Below are positions 35,611-47,150 of a DNA stretch of 64,000 nt, in pieces (position 1 is the stretch's first letter; each line of letters begins with the position of its first letter). Source of the stretch: Welwitschia mirabilis (taxonomy: Eukaryota; Gnetophyta; Gnetopsida; Welwitschiales); contig JBOZIK010000001.1 in NCBI GenBank assembly GCA_051453625.1, positions 158,713,200-158,777,199 of the forward strand, read 5' to 3'. The translations under genes and the position numbers were made by a program. The notes beneath the pieces were generated by a model. It saw only the letters and a program-made list of their open reading frames with translations, did not search any database and was not told where the DNA came from.

Positions 35611-35729
35611 ATTATAAGACTTTTCAAATCATTAGCTTTTACCCACTTAATCCTTTTAGAATGATGAGATACATATCCTTTTGGAATAAATTTAAATGGA
35701 AAGAAACTAACTAAATTTGAAAATAATAT

Positions 35730-37229
35730 TATTTTTAGCATTGCAAAAAAGTTTTAAATGAACTGACTTACTACAAAAATAACAAGTAACGTTAAAAATG
35801 AAGTTATTTTGCCAAGTTATCTAATTTTGCTGACTTTGTGATTTTTAGGAATGAAGCCAATACTTGACTTATCATAAGCAGTTTCCAAATTCCAAGCATC
35901 TGTTCCAATTAAGATGAACCACTAGAAAATTTAGTAACAAAATGAGATTAATCTTATACCTGTAAAATGAGATCAAAATTTTTAGATTTGATCTTTTTGT
36001 ACTTCGATTTCATTTCCTTCTTTTCTTTAGTTAGATATTTTACAATCTTATTTAGACCATTTATGCATTTTACCAACTACTCACATTTCAAGTATAGTTT
36101 CTAATAAGTATCTTCTAGCTCATCGTGTTCTTTTTCAATCACATCCAGATCATTAGGTTCTGATGTGCTAGGTAAGTTCTGTAATGGAGGCATAGTTGCC
36201 ATGAAAGAGAGCCTTCTATCTCCATCTGAATCTTGACTTGAATTGCTATCATCATCCTCATCTACATTATTCCATGTTACAAGAATGAAAATGTCTTTAA
36301 TTTTTTGTGTTCTTTTTTATTATTTGGGCACTCGTTTTCCATGCGTCCAAAGCCTTTGCATGCATAACGTTGGAGCTCTTTTTCTTTTTCTTGATTCTTC
36401 TTGTACTTTTAATGTCCTCTTTTTGTGTCTCTACTTGTCTTACCATCCTTCTTTTTTTCTATGCAAGAATTTCTTAAATCTTCTTGCTAAGAGACAACTT
36501 CGTCATCATCTAAATCTTCATCTGATTTTGGTGATCTGTACTCTTTATGAACACACTTCAAAGCAATACTTTTTTTCTTATCATTAAAAAATTTTAATTC
36601 ATATGTTTACAAATTATCTTGGAGCTCTTCTAGTACCATTATGTTGATATTCTTGCTTTTTTTATTATAATGACTTTTGGTTTAAATCTCTTTAGAAGGA
36701 ATCTTAGTACTTTTGAAATCACTTTTGCCTCATCCAATATTTTACTTAGACTTATCATGGAATTGAAGATGTTGGTAAGTCTAGAAAAGAACTCCTATAA
36801 AATATCCTCCTCGTCCATATGAATGTCTTCAAATTTTGATATAAGCATTTGAAGTTTGGCTTACTTAACTATGGATGTCTCTTCATATGAAACTTTAAGA
36901 ATATCTCATGCCTCATTTACATGTTTACAATTTACAATCTATTTAAATTCATCTACATAAAATATAGCATTAAGAGCATGAGCATATATGATAGCTTTTG
37001 ATCTATTAATCAGAGTCCCTTAGTCTTAGGTTTTTGCAACTAAAATGGTATCACCATTGGCATCAGTTTTTGCTAAAGTAGGCACGGTATATTCTTTCTA
37101 AATAACCTCTTTAATGTCCACATCAAGGAATCTAAGAAAGATTCTTATTTGGGCTTTCTAATAAAAATAATTTGACCCATCAATCATAGGTCAACAACTA
37201 GTGAAAAAACCATCAGTGGAATTACTCAT
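35730..37229 (-). pseudogene. Copia-4 gag
   Basis: The ATG at 37229-37227 (MSNSTDGFFTS) matches the copia-5 start MSNPPNGFSTG. Capsid blocks follow, such as DEFKxIVNCKHVNEAxDIL and ELQDNLxTYELKFFNDKK. The zinc knuckle at 36369-36328 is damaged: its first Cys is Arg (CGT) and its His is Arg (CGC), leaving Cys-x9-Cys. A second Cys-rich segment, CYFCSKSVHLKLFCNAK (about 35790-35740), has a Cys-x2-Cys-x4-His-x4-Cys layout and also occurs in copia-5, where the second Cys is Tyr. Many stops are present. Confidence 0.8.
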
Positions 37230-37281
37230 TTTTAGGTTCTATAGTGTAGATCTATTAGAATCTTAACATAGACTCAACATA

Positions 37282-37293
37282 GCTATGATACCA
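37282..37293 (-). other. Primer-binding site of copia-4
   Basis: The minus strand reads tggtatcatagc, one mismatch from the initiator-Met type site, two bases inside the 5' LTR. Confidence 0.75.
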
Positions 37294-37295
37294 AA

Positions 37296-38765
37296 TGTAG
37301 GATTGGGAATCCTAGAGAAGGGAGTAAATAGAATTTTAAAAATTTATTGAATAATCGTTAAAAATAAAAATACTTTACTTGAAAAAGATTCACTGAAATC
37401 TTGTACCTGAAAACTGCAAGTATTCTAAAAAATGAAAATAATAGAAAGCACAAAAATACTGATCAGAAGTATACAAGATTTATAGTGGTTTGGAAAAACT
37501 CCTACTCTACTCTCAATGACCAGCTTCTTACTAAGCTTGATCTAGATCTCATTTAATCTCTTCTAGGTATTGCAAGTTCACCTGTAACCTTTATAAATGG
37601 ACTTTTTCTAAAGGCTTAGTCTCAACATTTTATAAGAAAGCATAGTAGTAATGATGATATATCCAAGTGCATAAGTATCACTTAATCTTCGACTTAATAA
37701 AAGTAATGAAGTACTTCTCCTAAAGATGATTCAATCTAGAAACAAAGGAGTGCTATAGATCTGATCTCATATGCAAATATACCACAGATGTTGATTCATC
37801 TTTATTTAGGAATGTAATGCCAAATAAGTACAATGATAAATCCACAAGATTCAAAAGTTCGCTAAAAGGTGTTAACATGATTTGACTTTTAGCTATATAT
37901 AGTAAAAGACTTTTAGGATTTTTACAAGTAAATAAAGCTCTTCCAATGGCCATAAAACAGCTACATAATAGCTATAAAATTTGCATTTTTGTCATGGCTA
38001 GTCAACTTCTCAAACGTCTAATCAATCCCTCTTGGTGCCATCATTTAAATAGGTCGTCCTTATGATCTTTTTAGTTGATATAGTTTCTTACAGCTCCATG
38101 TTTAGTCAACTCCTTAGGATCCAGTTAACCACTCATCCAGTCACTTACATATCTATCCAGTCATCCACTTGATGCTGAAAAAATCCATCATAGTTTTTCT
38201 ACTCCAGATCTGATTAATCCTTAGGAATTCAATCGACCCCTTGCTAATCAACTGTGAAGTATCGATGCTCAGTTCTTAGATTCAGTTGACTTCTCAGGTG
38301 TGTGGTTGACCCTTTGATGATTAACTAGAAAGTACTAGGTGCATAGTTCTTAGGTCCGATCAATCCCTAAGATGTCCAGTCAACCCATTGACGATCAGTT
38401 CAGAATTATTAGTTACACAGTGCTTAGATCTTATTGACTTCTCATATGTCCAGTCGACCTCTTGATGATTAGTTTAGGAGTATTGATTCTCAGGTTCACA
38501 GGTCTAGTTGATCCCGCAAATGCCTGGTCAATCCCTCTAATTTTGGTTTATTTCTAAGTGTTTGCTTTAGGTGTGGTCAACCCCTTAAAAGTCTAGTCAA
38601 CTCCTCAAGAGGGTAACCAAACTTAACAAGTTTCAGAATTAAAATGTGATAAACATTACTTTATCTTCTGCCTTGCAAGTGATTAATATTTTCTACATAA
38701 GATACAACAAATTTTACTACATAGGAAATATTAGTTTGACTAAATTAACAAATAATAATGTAGCA
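37296..38765 (-). repeat. Copia-4 right LTR (5' LTR)
   Basis: It begins (plus strand) tgtaggattggg and ends ...atgtagca. A minus-strand TATA box ctatatatag (37902-37893) lies about 600 bp from the LTR inner end. It carries diverged 74-bp units with gtcgac words. It faces the copia-5 5' LTR across 43 bp. Confidence 0.85.
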
Positions 38766-38808
38766 GGTTTTTCATTTAAGTGTGTTTTAAGGGACTAGTG
38801 AATGCTAA
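38766..38808. other. Spacer between the two head-to-head 5' LTRs
   Basis: Forty-three bases with no recognisable feature. The copia-5 boundary is approximate, so the spacer could be a few bases shorter or longer. Confidence 0.5.
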
Positions 38809-40155
38809 CTATTCAGTTAATATTTGTTAATTTGATGTCAAACTAATTTTTTTATTTAGCAAAACATGTTGTATCTAATACAGAAAATACCAATCATTGT
38901 AGATCAAAAGATAAAATAATATATCACAATTTGAACCTAAATCTATTAGTTTTTACAACCTCTTAATGGGTTAACTAGATTCCTAAGGGATCAATTACAC
39001 TTGAAGATCATATAGAAATGAACTAAATTCATAGGGTTCGACCAAACACATGAGTGATTGACCAGATTTGTATATCCAATACTTCACAGTTGATCATTAA
39101 GGGGTCAATTAAATTCCTAAGGGATCAATTAGACCTAACCATTAAACTTTTACAACCAATCATCAAGGGATTAACTAGATTTCTAAGGGGTTAACTAGAT
39201 CTAAGCATTAAACTTTTATAATCGATTACAAAGGTGTTGATTAAATTACTACGAGTTAACTAAACTTAGAGTGATGTTTTTACCCTTCATTAATAAAGGG
39301 TTGATTGAACATATATGGGGTCGATCGGACCTAGAGTGAAAAACAGTTGCATTCTTTTCTTAAAAAGGGGGCAACTAAATGAACATGCAGGTAACTAGAT
39401 AAGTGGTTAACTAGACCCTATGGAGTTGATCAGACATGGAACCATAAGAAATAGGGATCGACAAGAAAAACCTGAGGGTGATTAACTTTAGTAATGATAC
39501 TAGATGGGGTTAACCAGACTTTTGAGGGATCAACCAGTCATGATGGAAATAAAATTTTTCTAACTATTATGAATTCACTTTTATCAATTAGAATGTCTTT
39601 TTTACTTGTAAAAAAAACTCTAAAAGACTTCCACTATATATTTGTGAAGATTCAAAATCACTAAACCATTTTTGAGTCTTTACAAAATCATTTATTACTC
39701 ATTAGCATATTNNNNNNNNNNATTGTATACTTAGTCAAGTCAGTTGCACTATATGCTTATGGATTATACCATTTTCTCAAGTAGTGTAGCAATATCATTC
39801 TTAAGCTAAAGATGCAGTGAAACTTGTGCATTTTGGTACACCATTGTTATCGCTTTACATTCTTGCTAAAGTTTGAGACTAAGCCTCAGAAAAGTCTAAT
39901 TGTAAAGGTTACAGATGAATCTAAAATACCTAGAAAAAGATTAACAGAGATCTAGATTAGGCTTGGATAGAAGCTAATTGTCGAGAGTGGAGTAGGGGGT
40001 TCCCTGAACCACTATAAATATTGTGTGCTTCCTCAGTTTTATGCACTAGTTTTTAGTATTTGTTTCAAGTAAATATGTTTATATAATGTTATTTGATTAT
40101 TTTTAAATCCTATTCACCTCCCAATTCTCCTCCTTTTAGGGTTCTCGATTCGACA
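38809..40155 (+). repeat. Copia-5 5' LTR
   Basis: It aligns with 47151-48557 and, inverted, with the copia-4 LTRs. TATA box ctatatat at 39633-39640. The end is ...tcgattcgaca. About a dozen gtcgac/gttaactag words are spread through it. A 10-N gap (39712-39721) replaces about 40 bp that are present in the 3' LTR, so the gap is undersized. Confidence 0.85.
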
Positions 40156-40169
40156 TTTAATATCAGAGC
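40156..40169 (+). other. Primer-binding site of copia-5
   Basis: tttaatatcagagc directly follows the LTR. Two G-to-A changes separate it from the initiator-Met type site. Confidence 0.7.
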
Positions 40170-40220
40170 TTGGTAGAGTCCATGTTAAATCCTAACAAAC
40201 CTATACTCTAGAACCTAAAA

Positions 40221-41520
40221 ATGAGCAATCCTCCAAATGGTTTTTCCACTGGTTATCCATCCATATTTAATGCATCAAATTATGCATATTAGAAATCCTG
40301 TATGATAATGTTTCTTAAGTTCCTAAATGCAGATATTAAAGAGATCATTTATAATGGTTATACTATGTCCACTCTGACTAAAACTAATACCCATAAAATA
40401 CCATTATATTAGTAAAAACTAGAGACCAATGGACCTCCACTAATAGATTCAAAGATATCATAGATTCCCATGCTCTTAATGTGATTTTATGTATAGTTTG
40501 TATAGATGAGCCCAAACAAATTGTAAACTATGAACATACAAAAAAAGCTTGGGACACACTTGAAATTGACATGAAGGAACATCCACTACCAAGAAGTTAA
40601 AACTTTAAATGCTCATTTTCAAATTCTAAGACATTAATATAGATGAAGAGGAGGCTCTACAGTAATTCCTTACTAGACTTACCAATATTATAAATTCCAT
40701 GAAAAGTCTAGGTAAAAGAATGGATGAGGCAAACGTAGTTTGAAAAGTATTGAGATCTCTTCCAAAAACATTTAAGCCAAAATTCACTGCAATCAACTAA
40801 AGTAAGAACATAGATATGATGACACTTGAGGAATTATAAGGTAATTTACGAACTTATAAATTGAAATTTTCTAAAGATAGAAAGTAACATATTACTTTAA
40901 AATGTATGAATGAAGAATACAGGTTAAAAAAATCAGATGAAAATCTTGTTAATGATGAAGTTACCCTACTAGAAAGGAGATTTAGAAAACTTTTGCACAA
41001 AAGAAATAAATAAGGTAAGACAAGTAGAGAAATAAAAAAAGGTCACTTAAAGTTCAAAAAATATCAAGACAGAGAAAAGGAAATCTAATGTTATCTATGC
41101 AAAGGCTATGTACACATTGCACATAAGTGTTTAAACAATAAGACAGAAAAAAAGAAAGTCAAAGACATCTTCATTTATTGCTATATAGAATAATGTAGAT
41201 AAAGAGAATCATAGAATTTCTAGCGAAGAATTAGATGGAGATAGAAGGCTCTCATTCATGAAAATTGTACCTCTATTACAGAACTTGTCCTACTCATCTG
41301 TACCTGATGATTTTGATCTTATTAAAGAAGACTAGAATAAACTTGAAGACACATGTCAGGAACTTTACATGGAGTGTTAAAAATTGGCAAAATGCATCGA
41401 TTACCTAAACAAGATTATAAAAACTCTTACCAAAGAAATAGAGAAATTGAAAACAATGTACAAGATGGTCAAATTTAAAAATTCTAAACTTCCACTAGAG
41501 GTAAAGAACTTTTTTTGTTT
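40221..41520 (+). pseudogene. Copia-5 gag
   Basis: The ATG at 40221 opens MSNPPNGFSTGYPSIFNASN. Recognisable capsid parts include KVLRSLPKTFKPKFTAIN and LEELxGNLRTYKLKF (about 40740-40870). The zinc knuckle at 41089-41130 reads CYLCKGYVHIAHKC, an intact Cys-x2-Cys-x4-His-x4-Cys RNA-binding motif. It is thus better preserved than in copia-4. In-frame stops and shifts interrupt the rest. Gag packages the element RNA. Confidence 0.8.
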
Positions 41521-41639
41521 GTTAATAAATTTTTAATTGTTTTAACTAAATTGGAATAGATGCTTAGAATACAAAAATTGGCTCATAACAAGACAGGTAT
41601 TCATTTCATCCCCTAAAGACCACAAAATTAGCAAAATCA

Positions 41640-42170
41640 GATAACTTGACAAAATAAATTTATTTCTAAAGTTACATGTTATTTTTATAATAATTCAGAT
41701 CATTTCAAGTTATTTTGCAATGCTAGAAAATTAATGTTATTTTTAGATTCTATTAGTACTTTTCCTTTCAAATTTGTTCCAAGAGGAGCTATACCACATT
41801 AGTCCAAAAGGACGAAGTGGATAAGAGCTAATAATTTAAAAAGCCTTTTAATTCAAACAGCTTTCAAGGTATCAAATAAAACTAGCTAATATTTGGACGG
41901 TGGGTACTCTTAACATACGATAGGAGAAAAGTCTAGGTTCAAGTAGCTAGATGACTTTGATAGTGGAGAAGTTACTTCCATTAATAATGAAAGAGCCAAA
42001 ATCAAAGGAATCGGAAGCATCGGTGGAAGTAACTTACCCAAGATAAATGAAGTTTTATATGTTAATGTTTTAAAGCATAATTTATTTAACATTACTCAAA
42101 TTTGTGATAATTGTTTGAAGGTTGTTTTTTATAGTACTAAATGTAAGTTAGACATGGCAAAATAAATGAT
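41640..42170 (+). pseudogene. Copia-5 protease
   Basis: The frame gives YLDGGYS, a stop, then HTIGEKSRF and LDDFDSGEVTS, with SNLPKINEVLYVNVLKHNL further on. In copia-4 the catalytic triplet is D-S-G; here it is D-G-G and the following Cys is Tyr. The catalytic Asp is kept but the motif is altered, so activity is unlikely. Confidence 0.75.
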
Positions 42171-42199
42171 ATTATTCTCAAAGCACATATAATAGATAA

Positions 42200-43620
42200 T
42201 GTCTATAGCATTAATCAATCATTTTCTACTTATTATTTTTCTCATGTTAATCAAGAAGAGCTTTGGCATAAACATCTAGATCATGTGAATTATAATCATT
42301 TGAAAACAATTATTAAAAATAGATTATCAAAGGTGTTTTAATATTTAATATAGAAAAACATTGTGATGCATGTTAAAAAGGAAAAAAAGTAAGAATATCA
42401 CATAAAAGTAAAAGCCAAGTTTCAATAACAATGCCTTTAGATCTTATTCATATGAATTTGGTAGGACCAACTTAAACTCAAAAGTCTAGGAGGAAAATGT
42501 TATTTTTTAACTATAGTTAATCATTACTCAAGATATACTTGGGTCGCCTTTCTTACAAACAAATCTGAAACATATAAACATTGGGTTAAAATATGCAACA
42601 AAATTCAAAATAAGAAATGCTATACCATAAAGAAAATAAGAAGTGATCATGATGATGAGTTTGAAAATAATTTATGTTTAAGCAAAAGAATGAGAAAATG
42701 AATTAGCTATTTGATTTGTACCTGCGTAACCTAAAAAAGATGATATTCCAAAAGAAGTTTTTGAATATGAACTGGTGCAAAAATAACACCACAGGGGATA
42801 TCCAACTATTTAGACCTATTTCAAAGTTCTATTCACTGCTTGAATTTCATTAATTGATAATGATCTACATATGCAAAAATTACATCACAACCAAAAATAA
42901 TAGATACTCTATCTTTGAAATATTCTTGCAAAATACTTGAAATACATGTAGGTATTAATAATATTAATATCAAATCAGTCATTCTTCTTTGGAAAGACAA
43001 AGAAAATTATTCACCACTTTTTTTAGATCCACGTGCTAGTACACAACGATCCACGATACTGAATATTATTGGTTGAAGTGAAAAATTGATAATAATCTTA
43101 ATCATTAATTTTATGCCCTTAAAACACCTTAAAAAAATGGAATTGTTGAGAAAAATAATAGAGTCTTCCAAGAAATGGCAAGAAATATGTTGAATAACAA
43201 GAAGATCCCAAAATATTTTTGGGCTCAAGCTGTTAGCATTGCATATTATATCATAAACAGAGTTTACCTTAGACTTAAAATGGACAAAACTTCTTAGGAG
43301 TTGTGGAAAGAAAGAAAACCCAACATTTCTAATCTTAAAGTCTTTGAGAGTAAGTGCTATGTATTAAAGGATAGAGAACAACTAAGCAAATTTGAATCTA
43401 ACCTTGATGAAGTAATATTTTTAGGATATTCAACTAGAAGTAGAGCTTATCATGTTTTCAACAAGAAAGGCTTAACTATGGAAGAATCAATAAATGTATA
43501 AATAGATGATATTAGCACAAAATCTATCCCTTCTAGTAATGAAGAAAACATATCTCTAAGTACCATCATAATAAAAGAAATTTATACTAAAAAAGAAGAA
43601 TAAGTTCCTATAAAATAAGT
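42200..43620 (+). pseudogene. Copia-5 integrase, interrupted by a 0.4-kb insertion
   Basis: The zinc-binding block HKHLDHVNYNHLK lies near 42267-42305. The core is broken between about 42676 and 43073 by unrelated sequence. It then resumes with NGIVEKNNRVFQEMARNML, which keeps the catalytic Glu (GAG, 43148-43150); this is the only integrase of six in the window that does. The C-terminus reads KYFWAQAVSIAYYIINRVY, then KPNISNLKVFESKCYVLKD and IFLGYSTRSRAYHVFNKK (43301-43501). Confidence 0.85.
42676..43073. other. Insertion of unknown origin in copia-5 integrase
   Basis: Copia-6 reads continuously through this point (51585-51615), whereas copia-5 has about 400 extra bases. The insert has no terminal inverted repeat that I can see, no poly(A) and no coding motif. 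Its ends are uncertain by some ten bases. Target duplication could not be settled. Confidence 0.55.
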
Positions 43621-43689
43621 CACTACTACAAAGTTTAAAGAACTAAAAGATCACTCTTTAAGTTCTATTATTAAAGAAGTTAGATCAAA

Positions 43690-45290
43690 GATAAGAACAG
43701 GAAACTTTATGAAGAATTTCTATGCCCACATTTGTTATGTTTCGTAAATTGAACATAAGAAGTTTGAAGAAGCAGAATCCCATGAAGAATGGATGATGGC
43801 CATGCAAGATAAGTTACAATAATTTAAAAGGAATGATGTATGAGATCTTGTCGAAAAGCCAAAGGACAAAAATATTATTAGAACTAAGTAAATCTTTCAG
43901 AATAAATGTGATGAGGAAAACAATGTTATCAACAATAAAGCAAGATTAGTGGCACAAACCTATAACCAAATTGAAGGCATTGATATAGGTGACATAGTTG
44001 CCTTAGTTGTAAGGCTTGATAGCATTAGAATGTTTTAATCTTATGCAACCTTCAAAAATATCAAAGTGTATCAAATGGATGTAAAGAGTGCCTTTTTAAA
44101 TAAAACCCTAAATGAAGAAGTATATGCAGAATAATCATAAGGGTTTGTAGATCCTTAAAAATCTGATCATGTGTATAGACTTAAGAAGGCTTTGTATGGG
44201 TTAAAGCAAGCTCCAAGAGCTTGGTATTAAAAGCTAAACATATTTCTACATGAAAATGGTTATATCTGTGTAGTAGTAGATAAAAATTTATTTGTTAAGA
44301 ACTTGAAATTTTTTTATTATTATATAAATTTATGTGAATGATATCATTTTTAATAATTCTAGCAAAGTTTTATCAAAAGAATTTGATAAATATCATGATA
44401 ACACATTTTGAGACGAGCATGCTTGGTAAAGTTAAAATGTTTCTTGGGTTACATATTAAGAAATCAAATAATGTGTTTTTTTTATTTTAATCTAAGTATG
44501 CAAAGGATTTGATCCACCAATTTGGATTGGAAAATGCTAAAATAACTAATACACCTATGTCAATCTCTTGTAAAGTTAGTCTAGATTAAGATATAAAATC
44601 AATCAATTAGAAGCTTTATAAAAGTTTGATAGGAAGCTTATTATCTAACTGCAAGTAGAATCGATATTATGTTTAGTATTAGTATGTATGCAAGATATCA
44701 AACTCAACTAAAAGAATCACACCTATAAGCAGTCAAAAGAATCATAAGGCATAAAAAATGCACATATGATTTTGGATTGTGGTATCCTATAGAGAAATCT
44801 TATGATCTTGCAGGATTTAGTGATGCAGATTGGACTGGGTGTAAGAATAATAGAAAAAGTACAAGTGGTAATTATTTTTTATTAGGATAGTGCTTAGTGG
44901 GATGGGCTAATAAAAAGCAAAACTTGATCTCCCTTTTAATAGCATAAGCTAAGGATATTGTAGCAGGGAGTTTTTGTGCTCATCTCCTTTAGATGAAGGA
45001 AATGCTAAAAGGAATTTAGTATAGTGTTTAAATAGGTTCCTATATTTTGTAATAATACTAATTCAATAAATATTTATAAAAATCCTATTCAACATTTTAG
45101 AACTAAACACATTAAACTAAGTATCATGTTTTAAGAGATCAAGTTAAAAAAGGAAATATTTTTATGAATTTTGTGAGTATAGATCATCAACTTGCTAATA
45201 TCTTCAGTAAACCTCTAAATTTTAATAATTTTGTTTATCTTTAGAATGAACTGAGGTTTATTTCTCTATCCTCTAGCTAATTGCAGGGAG
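43690..45290 (+). pseudogene. Copia-5 reverse transcriptase and RNase H
   Basis: RT starts at HEEWMMAMQDKLQ and shows NNKARLVAQTYNQIEGIDI, then KVYQMDVKSAFLNKTLNEE and YRLKKALYGLKQAPRAW. The catalytic box is YVND (44331-44342), the first Asp having become Asn through GAT to AAT. RNase H follows with DLAGFSDADWTGCKNNRKS, then NYFLLG and LVGWANKKQNLISL, ending in HQLANIFSKPLNFNNFVYL near 45240. Stops and small shifts are scattered throughout. Confidence 0.9.
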
Positions 45291-45593
45291 GTTAATCAGA
45301 TTTATGATTCGATTGATGAAGACTTAAAACCTGGTCATCTAGATCTTAAAGTATTATGTCCCACATTTCAATGGGTTGATCAAACTTCAAACTAGTCAAA
45401 TGGACCTATAGGATTATAGTGTGATAAAATCATCTATGGAATTGATTTATTTGTCAAATATCATCTAATTTCCCTTCTTTTAAAAACGAGTGGAGGTTAA
45501 ACCCTATCCATTATCTTCTAGCCATTTATCTCCTTCAGATTTAGTGTTTCTTTTAGATTTTTCTTATCTCTAGGCTTCTGCCACATGGTTACA
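45291..45593 (+). promoter_or_regulatory. Spacer before accessory ORF, with acceptor-like site
   Basis: The stretch ttcttatctctag ends at 45573 and the ATG starts at 45594. Pyrimidine richness followed by AG resembles a plant 3' splice site. The spacer also carries words shared with the LTR (ggttgatcaaac, ctagtcaaatggacc). Confidence 0.45.
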
Positions 45594-46652
45594 ATGGCTG
45601 AGGGTCCATTTAGGAGACAAAAAAAGGAGGTAGCCAATAGATATCCTTTATATTTATACCAGGGAATATCTAAAGAAGCTTTAGAAAAGTTCTCTAAGAA
45701 GTTTAAAAAGAAGCTAGTGTGCCAAGAAAGGGCTATTGCTACTATAGAGCTCAAGGAACTCAAAGATGTGATGTAAATTTTTCAAGATCTAGATCTTTTC
45801 TACTTTTTCAATGTCTTAGAACCTACCTTTCCTTTTCTTATGGGGATGTTTGACTGTAATGCCTCTTTTGATGCCAACAATGAAACTTTACAAACCCTAG
45901 TTTTGGGGACGAAGACAAGGGTTACTGCAAATCTCATTACTGCTATTACTGATCTTTTAAGAGAAGATTATGATGAATTTTGAATTTTTGTGACTCTATG
46001 GAAGATAAAGCATAGGTAACAAGAAAACTTTGTGGTAATTTTCATAGGTAGATAACCACCCTGTCTACTTCTTTCCTTACCTAAAAGTATAGGTTTTTGC
46101 ATTTGTTTTTTATCTATAATTTCTTACCTTTAATGGGTCATCATGGTAAGAGATTCAACTATAGGGCATATCTGATGTACTTAGTAGAAACCATACACTC
46201 TATTAATGCTCCTACCATCATACTAAAGAATATGATCTCTCAGTTGGAGTATCACAGGATGAGGGCTCTACTTTACTTAGTGCTGATTAGTAATATTTGT
46301 CATCACTATAGAGTTTAGTTTTTATAATAAGCTAGAAATCCTTAATCCCATGTTAGCTATTAGGTGTGTGACATTATCTCACATGCATATCTTTGTAGGT
46401 TCTAAGAAATCCTTAAAATCTCCTTCTCCCAAGCAAGCCTAACTAGAGGAGATTCTTTCATACCTAAGATGAATAGACTCTTATATCAAGCATATGAAAT
46501 AAGCTCTAATTGCAGCTGGATATGAGATTGAAAATACTTTAGAGAAAACCAAAAGCTCAGCACATAAAGCTGCTGAAGAAGATGGAGAGAAAGAGAAAGA
46601 AGAAGATTATTTTGAATAAGAATTAGAGGAGGAAGCTGAGAAATTTGATTGA
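45594..46652 (+). pseudogene. Copia-5 accessory ORF after pol
   Basis: The ATG at 45594 gives MAEGPFRRQKKEVANRYPLY with an open frame to 45776, including EKFSKKFKKKLVCQERAIAT. After one stop the same frame continues through FYFFNVLEPTFPFLMGMFDC, then NASFDANNETLQTLVLGTK and ITDLLREDYDEF. The block MHLFFIYNFLPLMGHHGKRF and NYRAYLMYL is open at 46097-46318 in another frame. An acidic tail (EEDGEKEKEEDYFE) precedes the stop at 46650-46652. The full length would be about 352 codons. It lacks any pol, zinc-finger or membrane motif. See copia-4 for the family resemblance. Confidence 0.7.
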
Positions 46653-47138
46653 TCCTATTTCTGTGCTTATGTTTTAATGAAATTTTCATTCTTATATTTT
46701 TTCTTTTCTTTGTTATTAATATCAAAATGATGAAAATTAGTTAGTTGTTCATGCTACTTTTAGTTGTATTTGCTCTTAATAAGCACTTTTTATTATAATG
46801 TTTAACTTGTAGTAATAGAAATACATTTTAGTATCATCTCTGTCTCACCTTTTTTAAGTGCACATATATTTCATCATGAACTATAATTTTTGTTATATAT
46901 TATGATTATTAAATAATTCATAATCAACATGTTATTTATCACATATATTTTGGCACTTTCATTCCTCACAAATTGTACTACAAATTATTTTAATTATGGC
47001 ACAAATTAGAAACTCTTTAAAATGTCCTATTTGATATAAAATTTTCAATATCTTTTGCAAAACTTAATAGGCATTTTATGAGGGGGAGTTTTTCCAAATT
47101 TAATATTTTAAACTAATAATAAGTTTGCCATCAATGTT
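46653..47138 (+). other. Copia-5 3' non-coding region
   Basis: AT-rich sequence between the accessory ORF and the polypurine tract. It is conserved at a lower level with copia-6 (55352-55726) and inverted with copia-4 (30894-31360). No coding signal. Confidence 0.7.
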
Positions 47139-47150
47139 AAAAGAGGAGAT
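47139..47150 (+). other. Polypurine tract of copia-5
   Basis: aaaagaggagat, directly before the 3' LTR start tgtgaagtta. Confidence 0.8.

Larger units (their letters stand above)
29387..38765 (-). mobile_element. Copia-4: near full-length Ty1/copia element (SIRE-like), about 9.4 kb
   Basis: LTRs of about 1.49 and 1.47 kb flank, on the minus strand, primer site, gag, protease, integrase, RT, RNase H, spacer, an extra ORF and a polypurine tract. Long LTRs with an added ORF after pol resemble the SIRE/Maximus group; that placement is an inference. No matching target-site duplication was seen (ctttc before, ggttt after). It is the best preserved element here and retains the RT YVDD box and the protease DSG, though stops and frameshifts abound. 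Confidence 0.9.

Noticed and set aside
36243-36587. 114-codon plus-strand frame rich in Leu, Phe and Ser
   Set aside because: It looks membrane-like but is the complement of the copia-4 gag zinc-knuckle and acidic/Lys-rich region.
45518-45763. 81-codon minus-strand frame
   Set aside because: It is antisense to the start of the copia-5 accessory ORF, which is supported by two sister copies.
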